From Azoarcus sp. L1K30 (lineage in GTDB: Bacteria; Pseudomonadota; Gammaproteobacteria; Burkholderiales; Rhodocyclaceae), in assembly GCF_018122735.1 (NCBI RefSeq), contig NZ_JAGRRD010000001.1, forward strand, positions 1,999,162 through 2,063,161: a DNA stretch of 64,000 nt. The letters run 5' to 3'. Of this stretch, positions 1 to 8,847 are shown piece after piece. Below the pieces are notes generated by a model. It was not told the DNA's origin. It ran no database searches and worked only from the letters and a program-made list of their open reading frames with translations. How positions within the stretch are numbered: position 1 is the first letter of the stretch; the number at the start of each line of letters is the position of its first letter. Position numbers and translations under genes: made by a program.

Positions 1-720
1 GAACGCGGGCCGGGCGTAGAGGTAACCCTGATGCAGCGCGATGCCGATATCCAGCAAACAGCGAGCCTCATCGATCGTTTCCACTCCCTCGGCGATCAGC
101 GTACATGGCAGTTCGCGCGCAAGGGACACCATATGGGCGACGATCAGTTTGCGTACGCGATCCTTATCGATATTCCGGATCAACTCCATGTCGAGCTTGA
201 GCACGTCGGGCCGCATACGGACGAGCAGATTAAGACCAGCATAGCCGGCACCGAAATCATCAACGGCTGTACTCATGCCCATTTCCCGGTACTCATCGAC
301 GATTCGCCTGAGATGATCGTCGGCACGCACCTGCTCGACCTCGGTGATCTCGAATTGCAGGCGATCCAGCGGAAAACCGACCCGCGCCGCCGCATCGACC
401 GTCGCACGGATGCAGGCTTTCGGCTCATACACCGCATTGGGCAAAATGTTGATGCTCAGACGCCCGGGCATGCCCAGACCGTGAGCAAGTTCGATTGCTC
501 GAATGCGACATTGTTGATCGAAAGCGTAGCGATTTTCGTCGGTCACCTGCGACAGCACCGAAAAAGCACTTTCACCTTTCGGGCCGCGTACAAGCGCCTC
601 CCAGCCCCAGACCTCAGCGGCAGAAAAATCGTAGATCGGCTGGAAGGCCATAGAGAAGGAGAACTCGAGCGCGGCCACATCGCGGCATCGACCGCACCCA
701 GTGGCAGGACGACTATTCAT
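1..720 (-). CDS. EAL-domain c-di-GMP phosphodiesterase, 3' end cut by window edge
   Basis: Cytoplasmic EAL-domain protein predicted to hydrolyse c-di-GMP. The visible 240 residues read without a stop to the window edge, so the C-terminus is missing. The EAL motif itself is present (WEALVRG, about residues 40-46). So are the other metal and catalytic signatures: SINILPNA, FEITE, DDFGAGY, LKLD, AEGVE and QGYLYARP. All key acidic, Asn, Lys and Gln positions of an active enzyme look intact. There is no GGDEF domain or membrane segment in the visible part. The N-terminus carries a CGRC pair (Cys9, Cys12) just before the fold. The ATG is preceded by GGAATAAAC, a plausible ribosome-binding site. It is transcribed divergently from the GntR regulator. 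Confidence 0.9.
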   Translation of the reverse strand, partial: MNSRPATGCGRCRDVAALEFSFSMAFQPIYDFSAAEVWGWEALVRGPKGESAFSVLSQVTDENRYAFDQQCRIRAIELAHGLGMPGRLSINILPNAVYEPKACIRATVDAAARVGFPLDRLQFEITEVEQVRADDHLRRIVDEYREMGMSTAVDDFGAGYAGLNLLVRMRPDVLKLDMELIRNIDKDRVRKLIVAHMVSLARELPCTLIAEGVETIDEARCLLDIGIALHQGYLYARPAF

Positions 721-1058
721 GTTTATTCCATCTGTTCGCTGTGAGTAACGATAGCAGGATCGGATGTCGTCGCTGCGGTCATCGCTACTTCCGCGTGACG
801 GAGACCACACCGTTTTCTTCGGCCACATGCCAACGCCGCCCTCGCCGGCAGTGCGCTCACCCGATCCGCGCCCCATGGTGGTTCATACACCTTTGTTCAC
901 ACACCATGCCGGGGCATGCACCCGCGTCAATTTTTCGCCGAGGACACGCCGTTTCAAGAAACACCTAGCTGAAACAGGCAGATAGCGAACTGGCACGGCT
1001 CATGCTAATCGTGATCGTACCGGTCTGACCAGTCAGGCCATTGTTTTCAGGACATCCG
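721..1058. other. Divergent intergenic region, EAL gene / gntR-type gene
   Basis: This 338-bp gap must hold promoters for both divergent genes. The short reading frames inside it show no recognisable protein. A small inverted repeat, GTTTC-AA-GAAAC, lies at 951-962, and a FadR-type operator-like palindrome lies at 1019-1033. I see no convincing -35/-10 pair. Confidence 0.4.
1019..1033. promoter_or_regulatory. Candidate GntR/FadR-type operator
   Basis: The sequence ACCGGTCTGACCAGT is an imperfect palindrome centred on T1026, with one mismatched pair (C1021/A1031). Its core, GGTCNGACC, is the half-site arrangement known for FadR-type operators (TGGTCNGACCA). It sits 26 bp upstream of the ATG of a FadR-subfamily gene, a position that suits autoregulation. 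Recognition by this protein is inferred. Confidence 0.55.
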
Positions 1059-1736
1059 ATGCCCAGCATTGCCAACCTTGCCGCTCAGGCGCTTCAGCGT
1101 CGTATCGTCAACCGGGAGTTTCCCAAGGGCTCCGCCCTGCCCTCGCAACGTGAGCTCGCCGAGCAACTGTCGATCAGCCGAGCATCGCTACGTGAGGCGA
1201 TCTCCACGCTTGAGGCGCTAGGGCTGGTGCGCACCCAACCGGGAAAGGGTGTTTTCGTCACCGCCGGCAGCCGGCCAGACCCAGCGCACCCGCCGCGCGG
1301 CATTGCGAACATGACGCCGCAGGCCCTGATCGAGTTCCGCGCCGCCCTTGAACCGGCCTGGGCCAGCCTGGCCGCGCGACAGATCGACGCCGAAGGGCTT
1401 TCCCGGCTCGAAGCCATTCAAACCGGCATGGAACATGCGCTCAATGCCTGCGATCTTGTGATGGCCGCTGACTGGGATCTGCAATTTCACCTGCTGCTTG
1501 CCGAACTTTGCGGCAACCCCGGTCTGACCAACATTGCGAATCAGTTCAGCGAACAGATTGGCCACAGTCTGCGCCTCCCCTTTTCCGATCCTGCCGGGGT
1601 CTGGGAGCCCGCTGACGAACACCGCCGCATCATCGCCGCAATTGCTGCGGGCGATGCGCCAGCCGCCGGTGCCGCAATGCGCGCACACCTCAATGCCGCC
1701 GCCCGCCGCGTCGGTATCGACTCACCACTGTATTGA
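1059..1736 (+). CDS. GntR-family regulator, FadR subfamily (FCD ligand domain)
   Basis: Predicted 225-residue DNA-binding regulator. Residues about 5-70 form a winged helix-turn-helix with the GntR signature (LPSQRELAEQLSISRASLRE, then GLVRTQPGKGVFV). Residues about 90-215 look like an FCD domain, with conserved acidic and His positions in DLQFH, EHRRI and MRAHL that bind a metal or carboxylate ligand in this family. The ATG at 1059 is preferred over an upstream TTG because CAGGA lies about 7 bp before it. The next gene begins 29 bp downstream, so the regulator is probably co-transcribed with the amino acid importer and may control it. The ligand is not evident. Confidence 0.9.
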   Translation: MPSIANLAAQALQRRIVNREFPKGSALPSQRELAEQLSISRASLREAISTLEALGLVRTQPGKGVFVTAGSRPDPAHPPRGIANMTPQALIEFRAALEPAWASLAARQIDAEGLSRLEAIQTGMEHALNACDLVMAADWDLQFHLLLAELCGNPGLTNIANQFSEQIGHSLRLPFSDPAGVWEPADEHRRIIAAIAAGDAPAAGAAMRAHLNAAARRVGIDSPLY

Positions 1737-1765
1737 TCCCTTCACCAAACCAGAGGAACACTCCG

Positions 1766-2572
1766 ATGATATCCAGCCGCCGCCCCTTCCTTCGTAGCCT
1801 GTGTGGCCTTGTTGCAGGTGTTGCAGTCGCCAGCGTGATCGGCACCACCGACGCACGCGCCGACGTCCTGGCCGGCATTCAACAGGCCGGCACCCTGCGC
1901 GTTGCCGTCCCGCAGGACTTTCCGCCCTTCGGCAGTGTGGGCACCGACCTCCAGCCGCGCGGCTACGACATCGACATGGCCAGACTGATCGGCAAGGAAC
2001 TCGGCGTCAAGGTCGAACTCATTCCGGTTACCAGCACCAACCGCATTCCCTACCTGACAACGGGCAAGGCCGATCTGGTCATCTCCAGCCTGGGCAAGAA
2101 TCCTGACCGCGAGAAGGTCATCGACTTCTCCGATGCCTACGCACCATTCTTCAACGGCGTGTTTGGCCCTGAAGACGTCAAGCTGACCAAGGCCGAGGAA
2201 CTTGCCGGCAAGACGGTGGGCGTGACCCGCGGCTCGGTCGAAGATCTCGAGCTGACCAAGATTGCACCGGCCACCGTGACCATCAAGCGCTTCGAGGACA
2301 ACAACTCGACGATCTCCGCCTATCTCACCGGCCAGGTGCAGTTCGTCGCCACTGGCAACGTCGTGGCTGCCGCGGTCAATGACATGACCAAGCTGCGTCG
2401 CCTTGGCGCCAAGTTCCTGATCAAGAACTCGCCCTGCTACGTCGGCGTGGCCAAGGGTGAATCGGCCCTCATGACAAAGGTGAACGCGATCATCGCCAAG
2501 GCCAAGCAGGACGGAGCACTCAACGACATCGCCCAGCGCTGGCTGAACGCGCCGCTGCCCAAGGATCTGTAA
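1766..2572 (+). CDS. Polar amino acid ABC transporter, periplasmic substrate-binding protein
   Basis: Family 3 solute-binding protein of 268 residues that captures an amino acid in the periplasm for the permeases and ATPase downstream. The N-terminus has a twin-arginine motif (SRRPFLRS) before a hydrophobic stretch and a likely cleavage after DARA, which suggests Tat rather than Sec export. Mature-region features typical of the family are RGYDIDMARLIGKELG, YLTTGKADLVIS and NPDREKVIDFS, which includes the ligand-carboxylate-binding Arg. The ATG at 1766 follows AGAGGAA at about 7 bp. A more upstream in-frame start would add residues ahead of the signal peptide. Specificity (Glu/Asp, Gln or basic) cannot be told from the sequence alone. 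Confidence 0.9.
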   Translation: MISSRRPFLRSLCGLVAGVAVASVIGTTDARADVLAGIQQAGTLRVAVPQDFPPFGSVGTDLQPRGYDIDMARLIGKELGVKVELIPVTSTNRIPYLTTGKADLVISSLGKNPDREKVIDFSDAYAPFFNGVFGPEDVKLTKAEELAGKTVGVTRGSVEDLELTKIAPATVTIKRFEDNNSTISAYLTGQVQFVATGNVVAAAVNDMTKLRRLGAKFLIKNSPCYVGVAKGESALMTKVNAIIAKAKQDGALNDIAQRWLNAPLPKDL

Positions 2573-2586
2573 ACAGGCAACACGCT

Positions 2587-2612
2587 CCGGGACGGCAAGA
2601 ACGCCATCCCGG
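2587..2612 (+). other. Intra-operon stem-loop downstream of the binding-protein gene
   Basis: CCGGGA-c-GGC-aagaac-GCC-a-TCCCGG can fold into a 9-bp interrupted stem with a 6-nt loop, starting 14 bp after the stop codon. No U-run follows, so it looks like an mRNA-stabilising or partial-termination hairpin rather than a full terminator. Such elements commonly raise binding-protein output relative to the permeases. Confidence 0.6.
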
Positions 2613-2641
2613 GCTCCCCTGACCTGCTCGGAAACGCTGTA

Positions 2642-3310
2642 ATGGCATACCAATTCGATTTCACCCCCGTGCTCGACAATGCCGGATTGCTGCTGACAGG
2701 CGCGGGCTTCACCCTCGCCCTCACTGCAGTCGGGGCCGTGTTCGGTATCGGCCTCGGCGTGCTTGGCGCGGTCTGCCGCGCGTGGAAACTCGCCCCGTTC
2801 GACCGCCTGTTCGGCCTCTACGTGGAAGTGATCCGCAACACGCCGTTTCTGGTCCAACTGTTCTTCATTTTCTTCGGACTGCCCTCGCTCGGCGTGAAGA
2901 TGACCGAATGGCAGGCGGCTGTACTTGCCATGGTGATCAACCTCGGCGCCTACTCCACCGAGATCATCCGCGCAGGCATCCAGGCCACCCCCCGCGGCCA
3001 GCTCGAAGCGGCCGAATCGCTGGCGATGACGCGCACCCAGACCTTCAAGCATGTGGTGCTGCGCCCAGCCCTGGCCAAGGTCTGGCCGGCACTCACCAGC
3101 CAGGTCATCATCGTCATGCTCGGCTCGGCCGTGTGTTCGCAGATCGCTACCGAAGAGCTGACCTTCGCCGCCAACTTCATCCAGTCGCGAAGCTTCCGCG
3201 CGTTCGAAACCTATTTCGTGACCACGGCGATCTACTTTGTCATGGCCCTGCTGATCCGCCAGTTGCTGATACAACTCGGGCAACGCGTCGTCGTCGGGAG
3301 GGCACGCTGA
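2642..3310 (+). CDS. Amino acid ABC transporter permease (HisM/GltJ type), first subunit
   Basis: Inner-membrane permease of 222 residues with about five hydrophobic segments. It carries the family's cytoplasmic coupling loop, seen as AGIQATPRGQLEAAESLAM followed by HVVLRPAL. The N-terminal transmembrane pattern (LLLTGAGFTLALTAVGAVFG) and the sequence VIRNTPFLVQLFFIFFGLP are typical of polar amino acid uptake permeases. It should pair with the next gene as a heterodimer. Its TGA overlaps the ATG of the following permease (ATGA), indicating translational coupling. Confidence 0.92.
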   Translation: MAYQFDFTPVLDNAGLLLTGAGFTLALTAVGAVFGIGLGVLGAVCRAWKLAPFDRLFGLYVEVIRNTPFLVQLFFIFFGLPSLGVKMTEWQAAVLAMVINLGAYSTEIIRAGIQATPRGQLEAAESLAMTRTQTFKHVVLRPALAKVWPALTSQVIIVMLGSAVCSQIATEELTFAANFIQSRSFRAFETYFVTTAIYFVMALLIRQLLIQLGQRVVVGRAR

Positions 3311-3963
3311 TGTTCGTCCAGTTCTCCACCTGGGACATCGTCCGCAATCTGCTCGAGGGCGGGAAATGGACGCTCGGCCTGTCGCTGATCGCGTTCTTCC
3401 TCGGCGGCGGTGTCGGCCTCGTGATCCTGTTTGCACGCATCGCCCACAACCGCCTGCTGCAATCGCTCGCCAAGGCCTATATCGAAGTCTTTCAGGGCAC
3501 GCCGCTGCTGATGCAGCTCTTCATCGTGTTCTTCGGCCTGTCGCTCGCCGGCGTGGACGTGTCGCCCTGGTTCGCGGCCGCGGCCGGACTCACGCTGTTT
3601 ACCAGCGCCTATCTCGCGGAGATCTGGCGTGGTTGTGTGGAGTCGGTGCCGAGAGGGCAATGGGAGGCCTCGACCAGCCTGGCCCTGTCCTATCCGCAGC
3701 AGATGCGCTACGTTGTGCTGCCACAAGCCTTGCGTATCGCCATTGCGCCGACCGTGGGCTTCTCGGTGCAGGTCGTCAAGGGTACCGCGGTCACCTCCAT
3801 CATCGGCTTTGCCGAACTGACCAAAACCGGCTCGATGCTCGCCAACGCGACCTTCCAGCCCTTCCTCGTATTCGGTCTGGTGGCTGCGGCTTACTTCATT
3901 CTGTGTTACCCGCTCTCCCTGTACGCAAAAAGCCTGGAGAAGAAATTCCATGTCGCTCGTTAA
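3310..3963 (+). CDS. Amino acid ABC transporter permease, second subunit
   Basis: A 217-residue inner-membrane permease of the same family as its upstream neighbour. Conserved features are IEVFQGTPLLMQLFIVFFGL, the coupling-loop sequence ESVPRGQWEASTSLALSY and the downstream VVLPQALRIAIAPTVGF. The ATG lies in an ATGA overlap with the preceding permease. Its C-terminus overlaps the start of the ATPase gene by 14 bp. Together the two permeases form the membrane channel of the importer. Confidence 0.92.
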   Translation: MFVQFSTWDIVRNLLEGGKWTLGLSLIAFFLGGGVGLVILFARIAHNRLLQSLAKAYIEVFQGTPLLMQLFIVFFGLSLAGVDVSPWFAAAAGLTLFTSAYLAEIWRGCVESVPRGQWEASTSLALSYPQQMRYVVLPQALRIAIAPTVGFSVQVVKGTAVTSIIGFAELTKTGSMLANATFQPFLVFGLVAAAYFILCYPLSLYAKSLEKKFHVAR

Positions 3964-4684
3964 GATTTCCGGCCTGCACAAGTATTTCGGCAGCAATCAC
4001 GTGCTCAAGGGCATCGACCTCGACGTTGCCCAGGGCGACGTCATCGCCCTGATCGGCCGCAGCGGCTCGGGCAAGAGTACGCTGCTGCGCACCATCAACG
4101 GCCTCGAAACCATCGATAAGGGTGAACTGGTGGTCGATGGCACCGCATTGCACGACGGCAAGGGCGACTTGCGCGCCCTGCGGCAGAAGGTCGGGATGGT
4201 TTTCCAGCAATTCAACCTCTTTCCCCACCTGACCGCGGGTCAGAACGTGATGCTGGCGCCCACCGTGGTCAAGGGCATCTCCAAGCGCGATGCGGAAGAC
4301 ATTGCGCGTGAGATGTTGCTCAAGGTCGGCCTGTCGGACAAGTTCAACAGCTTCCCCGACCAGCTCTCCGGCGGGCAGCAGCAGCGCGTCGCGATCGCCC
4401 GCGCGCTGGCAATGCAGCCAAAGGTGTTACTGTGCGACGAGATCACGTCGGCCCTCGACCCCGAGCTTGTCAGCGAAGTGCTTGCGGTGGTACGGCAACT
4501 GGCCACCGAGGGCATGACCCTGATCATGGTCACGCACGAAATGCGCTTTGCCCGCGACGTGGGCAACAAGCTGATCTTCATGCACCACGGACTGATCCAC
4601 GAGAGTGGTGACCCGAAGGCGGTTTTCGCCAACCCGCAGACACCGGAACTGGCAAACTTCGTCGGCGCCGTGCAGATGGCGTGA
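3950..4684 (+). CDS. Amino acid ABC transporter ATP-binding protein
   Basis: Cytoplasmic ATPase of 244 residues that drives the importer. It has Walker A (GRSGSGKST, residues about 36-44), the Q-loop ([12 protein letters not shown]), the ABC signature [15 protein letters not shown], Walker B ([14 protein letters not shown]) and the switch His in MVTHEM. The more usual Walker B ending DEPTSALD reads DEITSALD here, a small variant that leaves the catalytic Glu intact. It closes the four-gene transport operon. The length and motif spacing match GlnQ/HisP-type proteins. Confidence 0.94.
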   Translation: MSLVKISGLHKYFGSNHVLKGIDLDVAQGDVIALIGRSGSGKSTLLRTINGLETIDKGELVVDGTALHDGKGDLRALRQKVGMVFQQFNLFPHLTAGQNVMLAPTVVKGISKRDAEDIAREMLLKVGLSDKFNSFPDQLSGGQQQRVAIARALAMQPKVLLCDEITSALDPELVSEVLAVVRQLATEGMTLIMVTHEMRFARDVGNKLIFMHHGLIHESGDPKAVFANPQTPELANFVGAVQMA

Positions 4685-4755
4685 ACGCCCCCCCTCACGC
4701 GGGCTCGCATCAAATGCCCTGAACCGGCGTTACAATGCCGGCATGGAGGGTCTTC

Positions 4756-5199
4756 ATGACTATTGAATGGTGGCACTGGACGGTAGGGGGCATCGCCCTT
4801 GTCCTGCTCGAACTGGCGATCCCCGCCTTCTTCGTCATCTGGTTCGGCTTCGGTGCGCTGCTGCTGAGCGTCGTGCTGCTCGCGATGCCATCCCTGTCGC
4901 TGACGGCACAGATACTGTTGTGGCTGGCCGCCTCGATTGCAATGGCGATTCTATGGTTCAGAGTCTTCAAGCCCTCTGCTCACAAGACGTTGATCGGCAC
5001 GGCCGCGGGCGACGTGATTGGTGAGGCCGGCTTGCTGGTAAGCTCGGTGGCACCTTTCCAGCGCGGCAAGGTGCGGTTCCAGCGTCCCATCCTCGGTGCC
5101 GAAGAATGGGCCTGCACCGCGGAGACCGAGATCGCCGCCGGCGACCGGGTCAAGGTCGTCAGCGTCGAAGGCAGCTTCGTCAAGGTCATCAAGGCCTGA
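4756..5199 (+). CDS. NfeD-family membrane protein
   Basis: A 147-residue protein with two or three hydrophobic segments in residues 1-70 and a soluble C-terminal OB-fold-like domain ([20 protein letters not shown], then [16 protein letters not shown]). This is the layout of short NfeD proteins. Such proteins usually pair with an SPFH protein encoded next to them, as here, and are thought to help organise membrane microdomains. The ATG at 4756 follows GGAGGG at about 5 bp. An in-frame ATG 21 bp upstream lacks a good ribosome-binding site. A TACAAT hexamer at 4731-4736 could be the -10 element of this gene, with no clear -35. Confidence 0.85.
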   Translation: MTIEWWHWTVGGIALVLLELAIPAFFVIWFGFGALLLSVVLLAMPSLSLTAQILLWLAASIAMAILWFRVFKPSAHKTLIGTAAGDVIGEAGLLVSSVAPFQRGKVRFQRPILGAEEWACTAETEIAAGDRVKVVSVEGSFVKVIKA

Positions 5200-5276
5200 T
5201 CAACGGGCCGGATGGTCGCTCACCGGCGTCATCGGATGGCCCGCCCCCGAACTCACAACACGCGGAGAATCCTCTC

Positions 5277-6140
5277 ATGACTGCAGGCATGGCAATCGCG
5301 CTGGCACTGGTCGTTTTCGTCGTCATCACCATCGCCAAAGGCGTGCGGCTGGTGCCGCAGGGCGAGGAATGGGTCGTCGAGCGCCTGGGCAAGTATTACG
5401 GCACGCTGCGCCCCGGACTCAACATCCTCATTCCGTATCTGGACAACGTCGCCTACAAGCTGATCACCAAGGATCTGATCCTCGACGTGCAGGAACAGGA
5501 AGTCATCACCCGCGACAACGCGGTCATCCTGACCAACGCCATCGCCTTCGTGAAGATCACCGATCCGGTCAAGGCCGTTTATGGCGTCACCGACTTCTCC
5601 GAAGCCATCCGCAACCTGATCATGACCACACTGCGTTCGATCGTGGGCGAAATGGAACTCGACGAAGCGCTGTCGTCCCGCGACAAGATCAAGGCCAGAC
5701 TACGCGAGAGCATTGCAGACGAAGCGGTGGACTGGGGCCTGACGGTGAAGTCGGTGGAGATCCAGGACATCAAGCCGTCGGAATCGATGCAGCGGGCAAT
5801 GGAGCTCCAGGCCGCTGCCGAACGTGAACGCAAGGCCGCAGTCACCAAGGCCGAAGGCGCGAAACAGGCGGCGATTCTCGAGGCCGAAGCGCGACTCGAG
5901 TCGGCCAAGCGCGACGCCAATGCCCAGGTCATGCTGGCGGAGGCCTCGGCCGAATCCATCCGTCGCGTCAGCAGCTCGATCGGCGACCAGACCGCGCCGA
6001 TGCTCTACCTGTTGGGAGAAAAATACATCACCGCCATGGAGCAGCTGAGCCAGTCGAATAACGCCAAGCTCGTCGTGCTGCCCGCCGACCTCCAGGAGAC
6101 GCTGCGCGGACTTGTGGGCAAGGTCGGCATGCGCAGCTGA
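5277..6140 (+). CDS. SPFH/band-7 (stomatin-like) membrane protein, QmcA type
   Basis: A 287-residue protein with one N-terminal membrane anchor (residues about 4-22) followed by the SPFH domain. Typical stretches are VPQGEEWVVERLGKYYGTL, RPGLNILIPYLD, DVQEQEVITRDN and RSIVGEMELDE. The segment from about 185 to 235 is rich in Ala, Glu, Lys and Arg and should be coiled coil, as in stomatins and flotillins. It forms oligomeric scaffolds in the cytoplasmic membrane and often associates with FtsH-type proteases. The ATG is preceded by GGAGA at about 9 bp. The upstream NfeD gene is 77 bp away, which suggests a two-gene unit. Confidence 0.9.
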   Translation: MTAGMAIALALVVFVVITIAKGVRLVPQGEEWVVERLGKYYGTLRPGLNILIPYLDNVAYKLITKDLILDVQEQEVITRDNAVILTNAIAFVKITDPVKAVYGVTDFSEAIRNLIMTTLRSIVGEMELDEALSSRDKIKARLRESIADEAVDWGLTVKSVEIQDIKPSESMQRAMELQAAAERERKAAVTKAEGAKQAAILEAEARLESAKRDANAQVMLAEASAESIRRVSSSIGDQTAPMLYLLGEKYITAMEQLSQSNNAKLVVLPADLQETLRGLVGKVGMRS

Positions 6141-6262
6141 ACGTGACGGCATGGCCATGAAGATGCCACCCCGTCCTCGAAGGCAGGGGCAGCGATGCGA
6201 GTAGCGGGAACCTCTGCGGGCACGGCACGCTCTGCGTACATGTATTCCCAACGGAAAACTTC

Positions 6263-6724
6263 ATGCTTCGGACCCTGAAAGACCTCTTCAACTCGTTCAT
6301 GCCTGTCGACGCCGCCGGCGGCCATACCGAGGACACGCTGCAACTGGCCACCGCGGTATTGCTGGTCGAGGTCATGCGCAGCGATGCACAGATTGATGCG
6401 GAGGAACGCGCCGCCATCCTGGCGGCACTGGGCGCCCGTTTCAATCTGGACGAAAGTGCGCGCAAAAGCCTGCTCGAACTGGCCGAACATACCTCGTCCG
6501 AAGCGGTGGACTTCCATCGCTTTACGTCGCGAATCAATACCGGTCTCGACGCTGCGGAGAAGGTTCGCGTCATCGAACTGATGTGGCAGGTCGCCTTTGC
6601 CGATGGCCACCTCAGCAGCCACGAGAACCACCTGATGCGCAAGATCGCCGATCTGCTCCATATCTCCCACGCAGATTACGTGCTTGCCAAACAACAAGCC
6701 CGGGCGGCACTGGACAAGCGTTGA
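6263..6724 (+). CDS. TerB-like (tellurite-resistance-B family) helical protein
   Basis: A 153-residue soluble, mostly helical protein. Two acidic loop segments, RSDAQIDAEERAAI and FADGHLSSHENHLM, are spaced as in TerB domains, where they bind divalent metal. No signal peptide or membrane segment is seen. Proteins of this family are linked to membrane stress and tellurite resistance, but stand-alone copies in betaproteobacteria are mostly uncharacterised. The start follows ACGGAAAACTTC, a modest ribosome-binding site. It ends 11 bp before the stop of the convergent chemoreceptor gene, leaving no room for a terminator between them. Confidence 0.8.
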   Translation: MLRTLKDLFNSFMPVDAAGGHTEDTLQLATAVLLVEVMRSDAQIDAEERAAILAALGARFNLDESARKSLLELAEHTSSEAVDFHRFTSRINTGLDAAEKVRVIELMWQVAFADGHLSSHENHLMRKIADLLHISHADYVLAKQQARAALDKR

Positions 6725-6735
6725 CGGGTACTGCC

Positions 6736-8760
6736 TCAGACGTGGAAACGCTCGACCCGCTGCTCAAGCTCCTGCGCCAGCGCACCCAGTCCTGAGGAGA
6801 TCTGCGCGGTGTTGTTCACCGCCGAACTGTTTTCTTCCGCCATTCGTGCGATCCGTTCGACATTGCGCGCAATCTCTGCGCTGGCGCTGCTTTGCTCGCG
6901 CAGGGCTCGCGAAATTTCGCTAACCGCACGCAGCACTTCGTCGGCACCGCTATTGATCTCGGCCATCGCCTGTCCCGCTCGTGCAGTGAGCTCAACACCA
7001 TCGCGCACGCGGGCCACGCCGGCCTGCATCGACGACACCGCTTGCTCCGTGCCGTGACCAATGGAACCCGCCATGTCGGTGATTTCTTCGGTCGCGGATG
7101 CGGTGCGTTCGGCAAGTTTGCGCACTTCGTCGGCCACGACCGCGAATCCGCGTCCGCTCTCGCCGGCACGGGCGGCTTCAATCGCGGCATTGAGCGCGAG
7201 CAGGTTGGTCTGATCGGCAATCTGCTTGATGACGACCACCATCGAGCCGATCTGCCTCGCCTTCTCGCCCAGTTCGCTGATGGTTGCGGCCGACGAATGA
7301 ACGGCGTCAGCAATGCGCTCCATCTCGCTCACCGTGCGCTGCATGACGTCCCCCCCTTCACCGGAGAGTGCGCCCGATTTCTCCGCGAGTGCCTGGGCGG
7401 TACCGGCGTGCCGGGCGATCTCGTCGATGCCTACCGTCATCTCTTCGACCGCTGCCGCCATTCCGGTGGCGGCCTCGCTCTGGGCCGACGCGCCCTCCGC
7501 CCCCCGGGACGCTGCGTTCGACATCTCGACCGACACACGCACGAGTCGCTCGCCGCCGCGCTGAATCTCGGCGATGAGCTCGCCGACATCCTTCACCATG
7601 GCGTTGAACGCGTCGGCCACATCGAGCAGTTCGTCGCGGGCGGTGAATGTGACCCGGGTGCGATAGTCCCCCTGTGCCAGCTGACGTGCGCCTGCTGTGA
7701 GCTCACGCACCGAACGAAGAATGGAGAAATAGATGCCGCCAAACAGGTACCCCGCCATCAGCAGCGCAACACCGGCAATCGCGGCCTCTGCATAGAGTCT
7801 TGACAGCAGGGTATCGAGCCGCTCATGGAGCAAACGCTCGGCCTCGGGGCGCAGGGATTCACGATAGTGCTTGAGCACGATTTCGATGGCGCCACTGCCC
7901 ACGCCAAAGAACTCGGACGGCGCCATGCGAAAGCCTTGCTCAAGCACCTCCACCTGCACCGCAGTGCGAAAACGACCGATCCCAGCGTCGATTTCGCTCA
8001 GCGCTGCCCCCAGGGCCCCTTTCAGGCTCGTGTTATCCCGTATCGCCCGCGCCAGGCGGTCGCGAAACTGGGTCTCGGTCATCGACAGCTCTGCCAGCTG
8101 CGCGACGATGCTGCGCTCATCGACCGCTTGCAGGCTTCCCCGCGCAATGATTCCGGTCGCGCGTCCGCGCAGTCGACCGAGACGCTCTGTCAGATCCGGA
8201 ACCGAACGTAGCATGGGCTCGATCAGGTTGTAGCTTGCACTCTCGGGATCGAGCGACAGATTGGCTGCGTCACCAATATCGCCGATCCAGGCCAGCACCG
8301 ACTCGATGGCCAACGAGTGCGCGCGAAAGTTCTCCGCCGCAGGCATTTTCAATCCTTCACGCGTCAGGACCTGGAGTTGCTCACGAATCGTGCGCCAACG
8401 ATCCTGCAACGCATGCCACTCCGGCGTACCTTCGAGCTCCGCATCGACCACAGTCAAAGCCTTGTCCAGCGCGCCGGCTTTTTCCGCCACTGCAGGGCGC
8501 AGGTCCTCGCTACCGCCCAGCAAACCGGCTGAGAGGCCACGATGCTGCTGACTCAGCACCAGCACGGCATAAGCCTTGTCAAGCACGACCAGGCCGGCGA
8601 GCTCACGCTCGGAAAGCGTGATGTCGTCCCGTAGTCCGACATACACCTGCCACAGGAGCACAACGGAACCCAGCGCACAGACCGTGGCGATGATGGCAAA
8701 CTTCCATGGGTAGCGAAATCGGTCGAGCAGGCCCATGACAGGGCGAAACAGGATATCCAT
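6736..8760 (-). CDS. Methyl-accepting chemotaxis protein with NIT-like periplasmic sensor
   Basis: A 674-residue transmembrane chemoreceptor. TM1 is at about residues 19-38. A long periplasmic, mostly helical sensor region of some 270 residues follows, with a [15 protein letters not shown] segment like nitrate/nitrite-sensing (NIT) domains. TM2 lies at about residue 330, then a HAMP linker and the signalling coil. The hairpin tip is intact ([35 protein letters not shown]). The protein ends ERFHV, with no CheR/CheB-binding pentapeptide. The ATG at 8760 follows AGGGAG; a TTG further upstream gives a longer but less supported product. The ligand is unknown. Confidence 0.93.
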   Translation of the reverse strand: MDILFRPVMGLLDRFRYPWKFAIIATVCALGSVVLLWQVYVGLRDDITLSERELAGLVVLDKAYAVLVLSQQHRGLSAGLLGGSEDLRPAVAEKAGALDKALTVVDAELEGTPEWHALQDRWRTIREQLQVLTREGLKMPAAENFRAHSLAIESVLAWIGDIGDAANLSLDPESASYNLIEPMLRSVPDLTERLGRLRGRATGIIARGSLQAVDERSIVAQLAELSMTETQFRDRLARAIRDNTSLKGALGAALSEIDAGIGRFRTAVQVEVLEQGFRMAPSEFFGVGSGAIEIVLKHYRESLRPEAERLLHERLDTLLSRLYAEAAIAGVALLMAGYLFGGIYFSILRSVRELTAGARQLAQGDYRTRVTFTARDELLDVADAFNAMVKDVGELIAEIQRGGERLVRVSVEMSNAASRGAEGASAQSEAATGMAAAVEEMTVGIDEIARHAGTAQALAEKSGALSGEGGDVMQRTVSEMERIADAVHSSAATISELGEKARQIGSMVVVIKQIADQTNLLALNAAIEAARAGESGRGFAVVADEVRKLAERTASATEEITDMAGSIGHGTEQAVSSMQAGVARVRDGVELTARAGQAMAEINSGADEVLRAVSEISRALREQSSASAEIARNVERIARMAEENSSAVNNTAQISSGLGALAQELEQRVERFHV

Positions 8761-8847
8761 GCTTTTCACTCCCTTAACTGCGTCCGCGGGCCGCGTGCGG
8801 GACGAGGTCGCCAATGTGCGCCTAGGATAACTCTCACATGCGACACA

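Noticed and set aside
31..744. Long plus-strand open frame opposite the EAL gene
   Set aside because: Its translation has no family-like motifs, while the minus-strand frame gives a complete set of EAL signatures; it is an antisense shadow in GC-rich DNA.
1742..3436. 564-codon minus-strand open frame opposite the amino acid importer
   Set aside because: The plus-strand binding protein and permeases are unmistakable. The antisense frame lacks any recognisable domain and results from GC-rich codon bias.
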